Shown here: positions 35,006-43,783 of the stretch, one piece after another
How the letters are laid out: each line of letters opens with the position of its first letter
Numbering within the stretch: position 1 is the stretch's first letter
From: Pseudomonas sp. PA27(2017)
Lineage (GTDB): Bacteria; Pseudomonadota; Gammaproteobacteria; Pseudomonadales; Pseudomonadaceae
Direction of reading: 5' to 3'
Length of the DNA: 64,000 nt
Assembly (NCBI RefSeq): GCF_001945445.1
Contig: NZ_MSXW01000026.1
Coordinates: 331,937-395,936, forward strand
Translations under genes and position numbers: made by a program
Notes under the pieces: model-generated
Database searches by the model: none
The model's input: the letters and a program-made list of their open reading frames with translations, nothing else
Told to the model about the DNA's origin: nothing

Positions 35006-35752
35006 ATGTACGACGCCACGCTCTACCTGCTATTGCTGATCGGTACCTTCCTGGCAGCGGGAATGGTCAAGGGCGTCACCGGCATGGGCTTGCCGACCGT
35101 GGCCATGGGGCTGCTGGGCACGCTGATGGCGCCTGCGGCAGCAGCGGCGATCCTGATCGTGCCGTCTTTCGTGACCAACCTCTGGCAGCTGTTCAGCGGC
35201 CCTGCACTGGCGCCACTGCTGCGCCGGCTGTGGCCGATGATGCTGTGCATCGTGCTCGGCACGCTGGCCGCTTCGACCTTGCTGGTGGTGGCCGATCCGC
35301 TCTGGTCGGGGTTCTGGCTGGGCATCGCGCTGATCGCCTACGCGCTCTACGCACTGCTCGCACCGGCCTTGCGTGTGGCGGCGCAGCTGGAGCGCTGGTT
35401 ATCGCCAGTGGTGGGCTTGGCAACGGGGGTGGTGACCGGCGCGACCGGCGTATTCGTGATGCCGGCAGTGCCCTACCTCGGTTCGCTGAACCTGAGCCGC
35501 GACGAGCTGGTGCAGGCGCTGGGCCTGTCCTTCAGCGTGTCTACCCTGGCGCTCGCCATCGGGCTCTACTGGCACGGCGCCTTTCAGGTCAGCCAGCTCG
35601 GCACCTCAGCCGCGACCATCGTCCCGGCGTTGCTCGGCATGTGGCTGGGCCAGCGGCTGCGCGCACGGATCAGCCCCGTGCACTTTCGGCAGTGCTTCAT
35701 GGCGTTCCTGATCCTGCTTGGCGTCGAGCTGGCCGCGCGGCCGTTGTTCTGA
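35006..35752 (+). CDS. TauE/SafE-family membrane transporter
   Basis: 248 residues from the ATG at 35006. About eight hydrophobic helices in two halves, each with the repeated loop motif of the family (GMVKGVTGMGLPTVAMGLLG and VVTGATGVFVMPAVPYLGSL). TauE/SafE proteins export sulfite, sulfoacetate or related anions. Its divergent LysR neighbour is the likely regulator. It converges on the aminotransferase gene with five bases between the stops. Confidence 0.88.
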   Translation: MYDATLYLLLLIGTFLAAGMVKGVTGMGLPTVAMGLLGTLMAPAAAAAILIVPSFVTNLWQLFSGPALAPLLRRLWPMMLCIVLGTLAASTLLVVADPLWSGFWLGIALIAYALYALLAPALRVAAQLERWLSPVVGLATGVVTGATGVFVMPAVPYLGSLNLSRDELVQALGLSFSVSTLALAIGLYWHGAFQVSQLGTSAATIVPALLGMWLGQRLRARISPVHFRQCFMAFLILLGVELAARPLF

Positions 35753-35757
35753 GGCGC

Positions 35758-36948
35758 TCATTCGCGAGCGTCTTCAGCGCCATTCAGGGTGTCGGCGATG
35801 CCCTGCACGATCGCCTCGATATCTGCAGTGCCGACGATCAAGGGTGGCAAAAGCCGGATGGTCTGGCCTCGTGTCACGTTGATCAGCAAGCCGTGATTAC
35901 GAGCGGCCAGCGCCACCAGGTCGGGGATCGGCTTGCGTAGCTCGATGCCGATCATCAGGCCCAGGCCCCGCACGGCCACCACCGCCGGATGCCCGCTCAG
36001 CACCTCGCGCAGCCGTTCGAGCAAGTGCAGCCCCTGTTCACGCGCGTTCTCTACCAAACCTTGCTGCTCGATGATGTCCACCACGGTACAGGCTGCGCGA
36101 CAGGCCAGCGGGTTGCCACCAAAGGTGCTGCCATGGCTGCCGGGCGTGAACAGGTCGGCAACGCTGGCTTTTGCCAGGCAGGCACCGATGGGCACGCCAT
36201 TGCCCAGACCTTTTGCCAGGGTGATGACGTCGGGCACGATGCCTTCATGCTGAAAGGCGAACCATTGCCCGGTGCGGCCCATGCCGGTCTGGATTTCATC
36301 GAGCATCAGCAACCAGTTGCGCCGCGTGCAATGCTCGCGCAGCGCTTTCAGGTACCCCGATGGCGCCACCTGCACGCCGCTCTCGCCCTGTACCGGTTCG
36401 ACCAGTACGGCTGCGATGCGATGGCCATGCTGTGCACAGATGCGCTCGAAAGCAGGCAGGTCGCCGAATGGCGCCTTGACGAAATCTCCCGGCAAGGCGC
36501 CGTACGCCAACCGCACGGCAGGGCCATCGCTGGCAGCCAAGGTCCCCAGCGTGCGCCCGTGGAAGGCGTTTTCCATCACCACCACAAGCGGCTGTTCGAT
36601 ACCTTTGCGCCAGCCATGCAAGCGCGCCAGCTTGAGGGCCGTCTCATTGGCTTCCGCCCCGGAGTTGTTGAAAAACGTCCGGTCCAGGCCGCACAGGCGA
36701 GTGAGCTTTTGCGCCAACCGGTGCTGCCAATCGATGCTGTACAGATTGGAGGTATGCAGCAGCAGGCCCGCTTGCTCACTGATGGCGGCGACCAGCAAGG
36801 GATGGGAGTGGCCGACGTTGGTCACCGCAACGCCAGCCACTGCGTCCAGATACTCTCGCCCGGCCTGATCCCAGAGTCGCGCGCCCAGGCCACGGACAAA
36901 ACTCAGCGCCAGGGGCTTGTAGGTGGACATCAGGCAGTCGGTGGTCAT
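35758..36948 (-). CDS. Class III aminotransferase of the acetylornithine aminotransferase type
   Basis: 396 residues. PLP enzyme with [16 protein letters not shown], substrate loop [14 protein letters not shown], cofactor Asp217 in [14 protein letters not shown] and Schiff-base Lys246 in [15 protein letters not shown]. It resembles the second ArgD paralogue of Pseudomonas (N2-acetylornithine or succinylornithine transamination) rather than the main biosynthetic ArgD. It is divergent from a LysR gene. The exact substrate is uncertain. Confidence 0.88.
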   Translation of the reverse strand: MTTDCLMSTYKPLALSFVRGLGARLWDQAGREYLDAVAGVAVTNVGHSHPLLVAAISEQAGLLLHTSNLYSIDWQHRLAQKLTRLCGLDRTFFNNSGAEANETALKLARLHGWRKGIEQPLVVVMENAFHGRTLGTLAASDGPAVRLAYGALPGDFVKAPFGDLPAFERICAQHGHRIAAVLVEPVQGESGVQVAPSGYLKALREHCTRRNWLLMLDEIQTGMGRTGQWFAFQHEGIVPDVITLAKGLGNGVPIGACLAKASVADLFTPGSHGSTFGGNPLACRAACTVVDIIEQQGLVENAREQGLHLLERLREVLSGHPAVVAVRGLGLMIGIELRKPIPDLVALAARNHGLLINVTRGQTIRLLPPLIVGTADIEAIVQGIADTLNGAEDARE

Positions 36949-37052
36949 GACGTAACGCTCCAGAGGTCATCAGGTGGTTTTTGCAGTATCGTTAGCCACC
37001 CAAACTGGATAAACACCGTAATCCTTCAATCATCTTCAACCAGGGCTTGATA

Positions 37053-37976
37053 ATGGACTTGTTCCAGGCAATGTCGGTGTACGTGAAGGTCGTGGAAACC
37101 GGCAGCATGACCGCCGCTGCTCAGGCATGCTCGATCTCCACCACCATGGTCGGCAACCACCTGCGGGCTCTGGAGCAGCGTCTGGGCATGAGCCTGCTCA
37201 AGCGCACCACCCGCCGTCAGCGCCTGACGGAGTTCGGTACGGCCTATTACGAGCGCTGCCTGGAAGTGCTGGGGCTGGTGGCCGCCTCCGAACGCCTGGC
37301 CGAACAGGCCCAGGACGAGCCCGCAGGCACCTTGCGCATCACTGCGCCGCTGACTTTCGGCTCGGAAGTGTTGGCCCCCGCGCTGTGCGAATTCTCGCAG
37401 CAGTTTCCCAAGATCAAGCTGGACCTGGTGCTCAGCAACCTGCGGGTGGACCTGCTCGACAGCGGCTTCGACGCCGCTATCCGCATGGGCAACATGCAGG
37501 ACAACGCCCGCCTGATCGCACGCCCCCTGCAGGACTACACCATGACCCTCTGCGCCTCGCCGGAGTACCTGAAGCGCCGTGGCGTACCCCTGAGGCCGCA
37601 AGACCTGCAAGCGCACAATTGCCTGACCTTCGCCTACCCCGCCGGCGACGACTGGAGTGGCGTGGACAAACACTGGCGGCTGATGGGGCCGGACGGTGAA
37701 ACCACCGTGGAGATAAGCGGCACCATGGTGATGAACAGCTCGGCAGCGCTGTACAGAAGCGCCACGGTAGGCGGCGGCATCGTCATGCTGCCCGATGCCT
37801 ATGCCGAACAGGATCTGCGTGAAGGCCGGCTGGTAGCGCTGCTACCCGACCACCAATTGCCTAGCAGACCGATGCACCTGATCTACTCGCCTGATCGCTA
37901 TCAGCTGCCCAAGTTGCGCAGCTTCGTCGATTTTGCGCTGGCGCGCTGGGGCCAGCAGATACCGTCGACGCAATGA
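37053..37976 (+). CDS. LysR-family transcriptional regulator (CrgA/AaeR-like subgroup)
   Basis: 307 residues from the ATG at 37053; a TTG two codons earlier is less likely. Helix-turn-helix GSMTAAAQACSISTTMVGNHLRALEQ, then RRQRLTEFGTAYYERC and an effector domain with GTLRITAPLTFGSEVLAPAL, typical of the subgroup regulating aldehyde or amine genes. It is divergent from the aminotransferase gene, its likely target. A dispersed repeat begins 20 bases after the stop. Confidence 0.88.
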   Translation: MDLFQAMSVYVKVVETGSMTAAAQACSISTTMVGNHLRALEQRLGMSLLKRTTRRQRLTEFGTAYYERCLEVLGLVAASERLAEQAQDEPAGTLRITAPLTFGSEVLAPALCEFSQQFPKIKLDLVLSNLRVDLLDSGFDAAIRMGNMQDNARLIARPLQDYTMTLCASPEYLKRRGVPLRPQDLQAHNCLTFAYPAGDDWSGVDKHWRLMGPDGETTVEISGTMVMNSSAALYRSATVGGGIVMLPDAYAEQDLREGRLVALLPDHQLPSRPMHLIYSPDRYQLPKLRSFVDFALARWGQQIPSTQ

Positions 37977-37996
37977 AGCATCGCCGCTCGTCCCTG

Positions 37997-38229
37997 AGAA
38001 CCTGTTCATAATCGTTCACGATTTTGGCAGCTAAGTGGCGGGAGCGGCCGTTATCCGATCCATTGTGGGAGCCGCGACCTCGCGGCGAATGAGTCAGGCA
38101 CCGCCGATAGGCAGTCAGGCTGCAATCGTTTCGCCCCGAGGTCGGGGCTCCCACAAGTTGGGTTGAGTGGCCGCTTCTGCCTTGTAGCAGCCTCTTTAAT
38201 GTCGCCTAAAAAGATCGTGAACAGGTTCT
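37997..38229. repeat. Dispersed element with terminal inverted repeats and two inverted REP sequences (copy A)
   Basis: 233 bases bounded by the perfect 12-base inverted repeat AGAACCTGTTCA / TGAACAGGTTCT. Inside, two REP-type hairpins face each other: GTGGGAGCCGCGACCTCGCGGC (38066-38087) and its near-complement CCCCGAGGTCGGGGCTCCCAC (38134-38154). Copy B at 57829-58060 is similar over its whole length. Confidence 0.85.
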
Positions 38230-38244
38230 GAGCGGCCAGTTCGC

Positions 38245-38691
38245 TCAAGCCTGTTCGCCGCGTGCTGCCGTCACCGCGGTGCGTAAGCCCAGCAGGTAGC
38301 TGTCCACGCCAAAGCCGCTGATCTGCCCGCGCACCACTTCGGCGAACACCGAGTGGTGGCGGAAGGCCTCACGGGCGTGAATGTTGGACATGTGGATTTC
38401 CACCACCGGCACGGTGAGGATCGCCAACGCGTCGCGGATGCCATAGCTGTAGTGGGTCCAGGCGCCGGCGTTGATCAGCACGGCGTCCGTGCCCTCCAGG
38501 AAGGCCTGGTGGATACGCTCGCACATGGCGCCTTCGTAGTTGCTCTGGAAGCTCTCGATTTGCACACCGAGGGTTGCGGCCAGCTCGCCCAGGCGTGCAT
38601 CGATTTCGGCCAGGGTGATGGTGCCGTACTGCAGCGGATCGCGCTTGCCGAACATGTTGTGGTTGATGCCATGCAGCATGAGTACGTTCAT
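38245..38691 (-). CDS. aroQ: Type II 3-dehydroquinate dehydratase-like protein
   Basis: 148 residues from the ATG at 38691, with AAAGGA upstream. Active-site residues of AroQ are present: Arg17 and Tyr22 (GKRDPLQYG), INAGAWTHYS with His80, and His100 in EIHMSNIHAREAFRHHS. The N-terminal segment reads GINHNMFG where the family has GPNLNLLG, and INAGAW replaces INPGAY, so it may be a specialised paralogue. It is the last gene of the PanE-VOC-MaoC-CaiB-AroE operon, separated from it by a MITE-like element. Confidence 0.87.
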   Translation of the reverse strand: MNVLMLHGINHNMFGKRDPLQYGTITLAEIDARLGELAATLGVQIESFQSNYEGAMCERIHQAFLEGTDAVLINAGAWTHYSYGIRDALAILTVPVVEIHMSNIHAREAFRHHSVFAEVVRGQISGFGVDSYLLGLRTAVTAARGEQA

Positions 38692-38704
38692 CGTCAGTTC
38701 CTTT

Positions 38705-38904
38705 AGAGCCTGTTCAAAGTATCGCGAGCTAGAGCAATGCAAGGCCTAGGCGGCCCCGCAAAAACAGGCGAGGACCGGTCGCAGTCGCGCCCGACTTTAC
38801 GAGCTGTAAATGAGCAGTCTGACGGGAACGCCTAGTTTGGGCTGGCAATCCAGCCTGTTTTTAACGCCGCACTGCCGACGCGCAGCAGACTTCGAACAGG
38901 TTTC
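38705..38904. repeat. MITE-like element with terminal inverted repeats
   Basis: About 200 bases with imperfect 16-base terminal repeats (AGAGCCTGTTCAAAGT at left; ACTTCGAACAGGTTTC at right), related at the tips to the 12-base repeat of copies A and B but with a different interior. The right tip abuts the aroE-like stop codon and the left tip is 14 bases before the aroQ start, so it sits inside an operon. Confidence 0.75.
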
Positions 38905-39722
38905 TATACCAGTGGCACGGTGAGTCGTTGGATTACCGGCCCGGTTTCAGGGCGCACGCCGCGCCACCACTCGAAGGCTTCGGCCGCCTGCTCGACGAGC
39001 ATGCCGACGCCATCCGCCAGCGTGCTTACGCCGGCCTTTTTGGCCACCTGCAGAAACGGCGTCAGCCCCTTGCCGTAGGCCAGCTCATAGGCCAGTGCCG
39101 CGTTGGCGAACACCGATTCCGGCACGGGCGGCAGCTCGCCGGTGAGGCTGGCCGAAGTGGCATTGATGACCAGGTCGAACGACTCCCCGGCCAGCTCGTC
39201 GTAGGTGCTCAGCTGTAGGCGCGGGTCACTGACTTCTCTCTCCAGCACCCGTGCCTTGGCCATGTCACGGTTGGCCAGCACCAGGCGCGCCGGGCCAGCC
39301 GCCAGGAATGGCAGCAGGGCACCGCGCACCGCGCCGCCGGCACCGAGCAACAACACACGGCGCCCAGCCAGCGGCTGGCCAAGGTTGTGCTCGATATCGC
39401 GCAACAGGCCGACGCCATCGAAGTTCTCGGCCAGCAGCGCATCGCCCTCGAACTTGAAGGCGTTGGCGGCCCGCGCCAGACGCGCCCGCTCGCTGGGCTG
39501 GGTGGCCAGCTCGAAGGCCTGTAGCTTGAACGGCGCAGTGATGTTCATGCCGCGCCCGCCCCGGGCCTGAAAACGCGCCACGTCAGCGGCGAAGTCGGTG
39601 GTCGAACCTTCGATGGCGGTGTACTCGATCCGCTGCCCGCAACTCTCCGCGAACAGCCCGTGAATCAGTGGGGACTTGGTGTGACCGATGGGGTTACCGA
39701 TCACGGCGTATTGGTCTGTCAT
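38904..39722 (-). CDS. Shikimate dehydrogenase-like NADP oxidoreductase (AroE family)
   Basis: 272 residues. Substrate-domain motif AVIGNPIGHTKSPLIHGLF, catalytic Lys66 (NITAPFK) and Asp102, and Rossmann loop LLLGAGGAVRGALLPFLAAG. The usual NTDG is replaced by NFDGVG and the AVNT motif by AANAF, so this is probably a shikimate-dehydrogenase-like paralogue rather than the housekeeping AroE. It overlaps the CoA-transferase gene by four bases, which ties it to a catabolic operon. Confidence 0.88.
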   Translation of the reverse strand: MTDQYAVIGNPIGHTKSPLIHGLFAESCGQRIEYTAIEGSTTDFAADVARFQARGGRGMNITAPFKLQAFELATQPSERARLARAANAFKFEGDALLAENFDGVGLLRDIEHNLGQPLAGRRVLLLGAGGAVRGALLPFLAAGPARLVLANRDMAKARVLEREVSDPRLQLSTYDELAGESFDLVINATSASLTGELPPVPESVFANAALAYELAYGKGLTPFLQVAKKAGVSTLADGVGMLVEQAAEAFEWWRGVRPETGPVIQRLTVPLV

Positions 39723-40951
39723 GCTTTTGCTCCATGGCTGTACAGCACGCCTTCTGCCTGTAGCTGGGCGATTTCATCGAGGCTGAGGCCCAGTTGCGCG
39801 GCGACCTCGGCGTTGTGCTCGCCCAGGTCCGGCGCGACGCGGGTGACCGTGGTGTCGCAGTCGGAAAAACGGAACGGCAGGTTCGGCAACTTCAGGGTGC
39901 CGTAGCGTGGATGCTGCTGCTCGATGAGCATGCCGCGGGCCTGGATCTGCGGGTCGTTGACCACTTCGTCGATGCGCTGCACCTTGGCGCTCGGCACGTC
40001 CACCTCATCGAGCAGCGACAGCAGACGGGCCACCGGATTGGCGCCCACCCAGCGACGCACGACGGCGAGGATTTCCTCTCGGTACTCGTTGCGCCCATTG
40101 AGCGTGTGGAAGCGCGTGTCGCTGCTGAACCCGGCAACACCGGCATCGGCCTCGACCAAGGCGGCGAAACGCTTCCATGAATCGTCGACCTGGGCGGCGA
40201 TCACCAGATCGCCATCGGCGGCGCGGAATACCCCGTAGAGCGTCGAGGTCGGCATGTCATGGCCGGTTTGCTGGGGCAGGATTTCCCCGCCGGACAGGGT
40301 GTAGCACTGCACTGCATACTCGTGCATCGACACCAGGGTGTCGTACAGCGCCATGTCGATGTGCTGGCCCTTGCCGCTGTTCACACGCCCCAGCAGGGCG
40401 GCGTTGATGGCCGCCACGGCGTGGATGCCGGTGTACATGTCGCCCAGGGAAATGCGCAGCAGCGGCGGCGCTTCACCCGGCGTGCCGACCATCTGCATGA
40501 TGCCGCTCTTGGCCTCGGCGATCAGCCCGAAGCCGGCGCGGTGGGCATCCGGGCCGGTGTGGCCGTAGGCGGAAATCGAGCAATACACCAGCTTCGGGTT
40601 ACGCTCGGAGAGCTCCTTGTAACCCAGGCCGAGTTTGTCCAGCGCGCCGGGACGGTAATTCTCGATGAACACGTCGGCGCTGTCGCAGAGCTTGTGCATG
40701 AAGGCTTTGCCACGCGGGTCCTTCATGTTCACGCTGACGCCCTGCTTGCCCATGTTGAGCTGCAGGAAGTAGCCGCTCTGCTGGTCGTCGAGGATGAAGG
40801 CGTGTTGCCGGCCAGCGTCGCCGCTGCCAGGCCGCTCGACCTTGATCACTTCGGCGCCCAGTGCCGCCAGGCAACGCCCGACATAAGGGCCGGCGAGAAA
40901 ATGGCTGTAATCGATGACGCGGATGCCTTTGAGCGGCAGTGGCTGACTCAT
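39719..40951 (-). CDS. CaiB/BaiF-family (class III) CoA-transferase
   Basis: 410 residues. N-terminal LKGIRVIDYSHFLAGPYVGR and GAEVIKVERPGSGDAGR are typical. The catalytic Asp is Asp171 in RISLGDMYTGIHA, equivalent to Asp169 of formyl-CoA transferase. It transfers CoA between carboxylic acids, activating an acid for the next step. Four-base overlaps with the MaoC gene upstream and the AroE-like gene downstream indicate one operon. The acid is unknown. Confidence 0.92.
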   Translation of the reverse strand: MSQPLPLKGIRVIDYSHFLAGPYVGRCLAALGAEVIKVERPGSGDAGRQHAFILDDQQSGYFLQLNMGKQGVSVNMKDPRGKAFMHKLCDSADVFIENYRPGALDKLGLGYKELSERNPKLVYCSISAYGHTGPDAHRAGFGLIAEAKSGIMQMVGTPGEAPPLLRISLGDMYTGIHAVAAINAALLGRVNSGKGQHIDMALYDTLVSMHEYAVQCYTLSGGEILPQQTGHDMPTSTLYGVFRAADGDLVIAAQVDDSWKRFAALVEADAGVAGFSSDTRFHTLNGRNEYREEILAVVRRWVGANPVARLLSLLDEVDVPSAKVQRIDEVVNDPQIQARGMLIEQQHPRYGTLKLPNLPFRFSDCDTTVTRVAPDLGEHNAEVAAQLGLSLDEIAQLQAEGVLYSHGAKA

Positions 40952-41406
40952 ACGCTGGCCTCCCGGCGCGGCACCATCAGGCGGTGTTCACCGCGCTGCA
41001 CCACCTCGCCTTTCTGGTTGATCAATTCCGACGGCAGCACCACGATGCCCCAGCCCGGCTTGCTCTTGCTGGCACGCATGGAGCCGACGCGCATCTTTAC
41101 GTGCAGCACGTCGCCGACGCGGATAGGCAGCAGGAAATCCCAGGTCCAGCCCAGTGACATGCCGGGCAGGAAGCGGTAATCGCACTGGGTCTTCAGGCCA
41201 TCGGCGATGGAGAGGCCCATCAGGCCGTGAGCGACCAGGCCACCGAAATGGCTGGCCTTGGCGTATTCCTCATCAACGTGCACCGGTGTGTGGTCGCCGG
41301 TCAGGTCGGCGTACGCCAGGATGCGTTCCTTGGTCACCGTGTAGCTGGGGGTGATGGCTTCGTCGCCCTCTTGGGCATCTTCCCAGTATTTTTCGACGAC
41401 GCTCAT
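40948..41406 (-). CDS. MaoC-like enoyl-CoA hydratase
   Basis: 152 residues from the ATG at 41406; the open frame continues upstream but into the VOC gene. Hot-dog fold with the hydratase-2 signature DLTGDHTPVHVDEEYAKASH followed by GGLVAHGL. It should hydrate or dehydrate a CoA thioester formed by the neighbouring CoA-transferase. Overlaps of four bases on both sides. Confidence 0.9.
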   Translation of the reverse strand: MSVVEKYWEDAQEGDEAITPSYTVTKERILAYADLTGDHTPVHVDEEYAKASHFGGLVAHGLMGLSIADGLKTQCDYRFLPGMSLGWTWDFLLPIRVGDVLHVKMRVGSMRASKSKPGWGIVVLPSELINQKGEVVQRGEHRLMVPRREASV

Positions 41407-41804
41407 GCCGACACCTCCACACGCGCATTCACCGCCAGGGCTTCGGCCACCGCACTGGCCGGCGAGGCCTGGATGAACTCCACCGCCAGGCCATCGGGCA
41501 GGCGCAGCCAGTTGCGGCCCTGGGGCATCTCGGTCACACCCTCGAAACGCCGGGCAGCGGCCAGCGCCGCTTCCATGTCTTCGCACATCATGCCCAGGTG
41601 GCCCATGCGTCCTTCCGGACCGGCGAAGCCGGGCTGGCTGATGAACTGCATGCCGCCGAGGGTCCAGTATTGGGTTGGCTCTTCGAGGGTGCCGTGCACT
41701 TCGCGCATGGTCATGCCGAACACGTCGTGGAAAAACTCGATGTACCAATGGATATCACTGACCCAGAAGGCCACGTGCTCCAGATAGGCTTTGGGAATAC
41801 TCAT
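41403..41804 (-). CDS. VOC-family (glyoxalase/dioxygenase fold) protein
   Basis: 133 residues from the ATG at 41804. A single vicinal-oxygen-chelate module with likely metal ligands in LEHVAFWVSDI (His) and RMGHLGMMCEDME (His) and a Glu in GLAVEFIQASP. The family includes glyoxalases, epimerases and extradiol dioxygenases; the reaction cannot be told. It is coupled to the PanE-like and MaoC genes by four-base overlaps. Confidence 0.82.
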   Translation of the reverse strand: MSIPKAYLEHVAFWVSDIHWYIEFFHDVFGMTMREVHGTLEEPTQYWTLGGMQFISQPGFAGPEGRMGHLGMMCEDMEAALAAARRFEGVTEMPQGRNWLRLPDGLAVEFIQASPASAVAEALAVNARVEVSA

Positions 41805-42751
41805 CGCTTGGTTTCCTCTTTTTGTTGGTCGGCCATGGCCCGCTCGATGCCCTTCACGCACGCCACCAGCGTGGCGTTGACGGGCGTGGCGATGCCGTAG
41901 CGCTGGCCGAGCCGCACCACGGCGCCGTTGATGAAATCGATTTCGGTGATCGAGCCCTTCTCCAGGCTCTGCAGCATGGACGTCTTGAACGAGGCCGGTA
42001 GCCCTTCGCTCGCCAGGTTCCAGGCCTGCTCGGGCTTGGTGAGGCTTAGGGTCACGCCCGCCGCCCGCGCCACGCCGATGGCTTCGGCCACTGCGGCCAG
42101 GGCGGTTTCGCGCAGCAGCGGCTCGCTGTAGAGCTGGCCGTAGGTGAGCATGGTGATGCCCGTCAGCGCGCCAGTGGAGACGTTGACCAAGAGCTTGTCC
42201 CACATGGTGCCGAGAATGTTTTCGCTGACCGTGGTATCCAGGCCGGCACCGCGGAACACCTCGGCAATATGGCTGACCCGCGCGCTGACCCGGCCATCGA
42301 GTTCGCCGATGAACGTCTGCTTGCCCGCCACGCCACAGCGGATACGGCCCGGTGCCAGCAACACGCCGCCCACATAAGTTTTGCCGGCAATGACTTTGTC
42401 ACGGCCGAACGCCTCGGCGAGCAAGTCTTCGTGACCCAGGCCATTCTGCAGCGACAGCACCACGGTCTGCGGCCCGATCAGCGCGGTGGCGTCAGCGATA
42501 GCGCGGGCGGTGGCGAACGACTTGACCAGCACGATCAGCAAATCGACAGGGCCGACCTCTCTGGCACGCGAGGTGGCATTGATGCGCACGCTGCGCTCGA
42601 TGTCGTCTTCGATCACCGTCAGGCCGCCGTGCCTGATGGCATCGATGTGCGCGCCGGCACGGTTGAGCAGCCAGGTTTCATGGCCCGCCTCGCTAAGCGC
42701 GGCGCCAAAGGTGCTGCCCAGCGCACCGGATCCGAGGATGCAGATTTTCAA
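41801..42751 (-). CDS. 2-dehydropantoate 2-reductase-like (PanE/ApbA) protein
   Basis: 316 residues. NADP-binding ILGSGALGSTFGAALSEAGH, then VDLLIVLVKSFAT, LSLQNGLGHEDLL and a C-terminal helical domain with the family Lys in WDKLLVNVSTGALTGI. Besides ketopantoate, this family reduces other 2-oxo acids; position as first gene of a CoA-transferase operon argues for a catabolic role. It is divergent from a LysR gene. Confidence 0.88.
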   Translation of the reverse strand: MKICILGSGALGSTFGAALSEAGHETWLLNRAGAHIDAIRHGGLTVIEDDIERSVRINATSRAREVGPVDLLIVLVKSFATARAIADATALIGPQTVVLSLQNGLGHEDLLAEAFGRDKVIAGKTYVGGVLLAPGRIRCGVAGKQTFIGELDGRVSARVSHIAEVFRGAGLDTTVSENILGTMWDKLLVNVSTGALTGITMLTYGQLYSEPLLRETALAAVAEAIGVARAAGVTLSLTKPEQAWNLASEGLPASFKTSMLQSLEKGSITEIDFINGAVVRLGQRYGIATPVNATLVACVKGIERAMADQQKEETKR

Positions 42752-42843
42752 GATGAGGCGCTCCTGCTTTTTTCCTCACCTTAACCACGCCCCCATTGTT
42801 GAGCTATACAATGGAATCAATAGCGCTATCAGAAAAATAAATA

Positions 42844-43758
42844 ATGACCGCCATCGACGCCCTGCCCGAACCCAAACTGCTGCACCTGTTCGACGTGCTG
42901 TACGACACCCGCAGCGTGACCCGTACCGCCGAACAGCTGGGCCAGAGCCAGCCGACCATCAGCCTGTGGTTGGGCAAACTACGCGAGCAGCTGGGCGATC
43001 CGCTGTTCGTGCGCACGCCCACCGGCATGGCGCCCACGCCCCAGGCCGATGCGCTGATCACGCCGTGCCGCGAAGTGCTCGAATCACTGCGCCGGCTGGC
43101 GGCCTGGGAGATCGGCTTCGATCCGGCCAGCGCCCAACGGCGCTTTCGCCTGTGCCTGAGCGACGCCAGCCATATCACCCTGCTGCCGAAGATTCTCGAA
43201 CACCTGCGCAGGCAGGCGCCCGGCATCCGCCTGGAGGTGGCGCGTATCGACGGCAATACCGAACGCGCCCTGGAAACCGGCGAGGCCGACCTGGCAGTCG
43301 GCTTCGTACCCTGGCTGGGCGGCGGTATCTATCAGCAGGTGCTGTTTTCGCAAGACTGGATCTGCCTGGCCAGCCCGTCCCATCCGCGCCTCAAGTCAGC
43401 ACTGAGCATCAAGAAATACGTGGCCGAGGGCCATGTGTTCGTCAGCGCCGGCACGGGCCAGAAGCTGCTGGAGGCCGCCCTGGCACGTAACGCCATCGAG
43501 CGGCAGATCGTGCTGGAGCTACCGGGGTTCCTCGGATTGGGCGCCGTAATCGGCAGCACCGACCTGATCGCCACGCTGCCGCGCCACATCGGCGAAACGC
43601 TCGCCGCCGCCCATGGCCTGAAAGTTCACGCCTGCCCGTTGCCCATCGACACCTTTCTGGTCAAGCAGCATTGGCACGCCCGTTACCACCACGACCCCGG
43701 CAGCCGCTGGCTGCGCACGACCATCTCGATGTTGTTTCAGGGAACCGAGCCCAGGTGA
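42844..43758 (+). CDS. LysR-family regulator of the CoA-transferase operon
   Basis: 304 residues. Helix-turn-helix RSVTRTAEQLGQSQPTISLWLGKLRE and the PTPQADAL segment typical of the NodD/NahR/LinR-like subgroup, which often senses aromatic or phenolic effectors. It is divergent from the PanE-like gene with a 92-base gap, so it very likely activates that operon. It converges on the GlxA-type gene. Confidence 0.9.
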   Translation: MTAIDALPEPKLLHLFDVLYDTRSVTRTAEQLGQSQPTISLWLGKLREQLGDPLFVRTPTGMAPTPQADALITPCREVLESLRRLAAWEIGFDPASAQRRFRLCLSDASHITLLPKILEHLRRQAPGIRLEVARIDGNTERALETGEADLAVGFVPWLGGGIYQQVLFSQDWICLASPSHPRLKSALSIKKYVAEGHVFVSAGTGQKLLEAALARNAIERQIVLELPGFLGLGAVIGSTDLIATLPRHIGETLAAAHGLKVHACPLPIDTFLVKQHWHARYHHDPGSRWLRTTISMLFQGTEPR

Positions 43759-43783
43759 TTCCCGCAAACGCCGTCGACACGCC

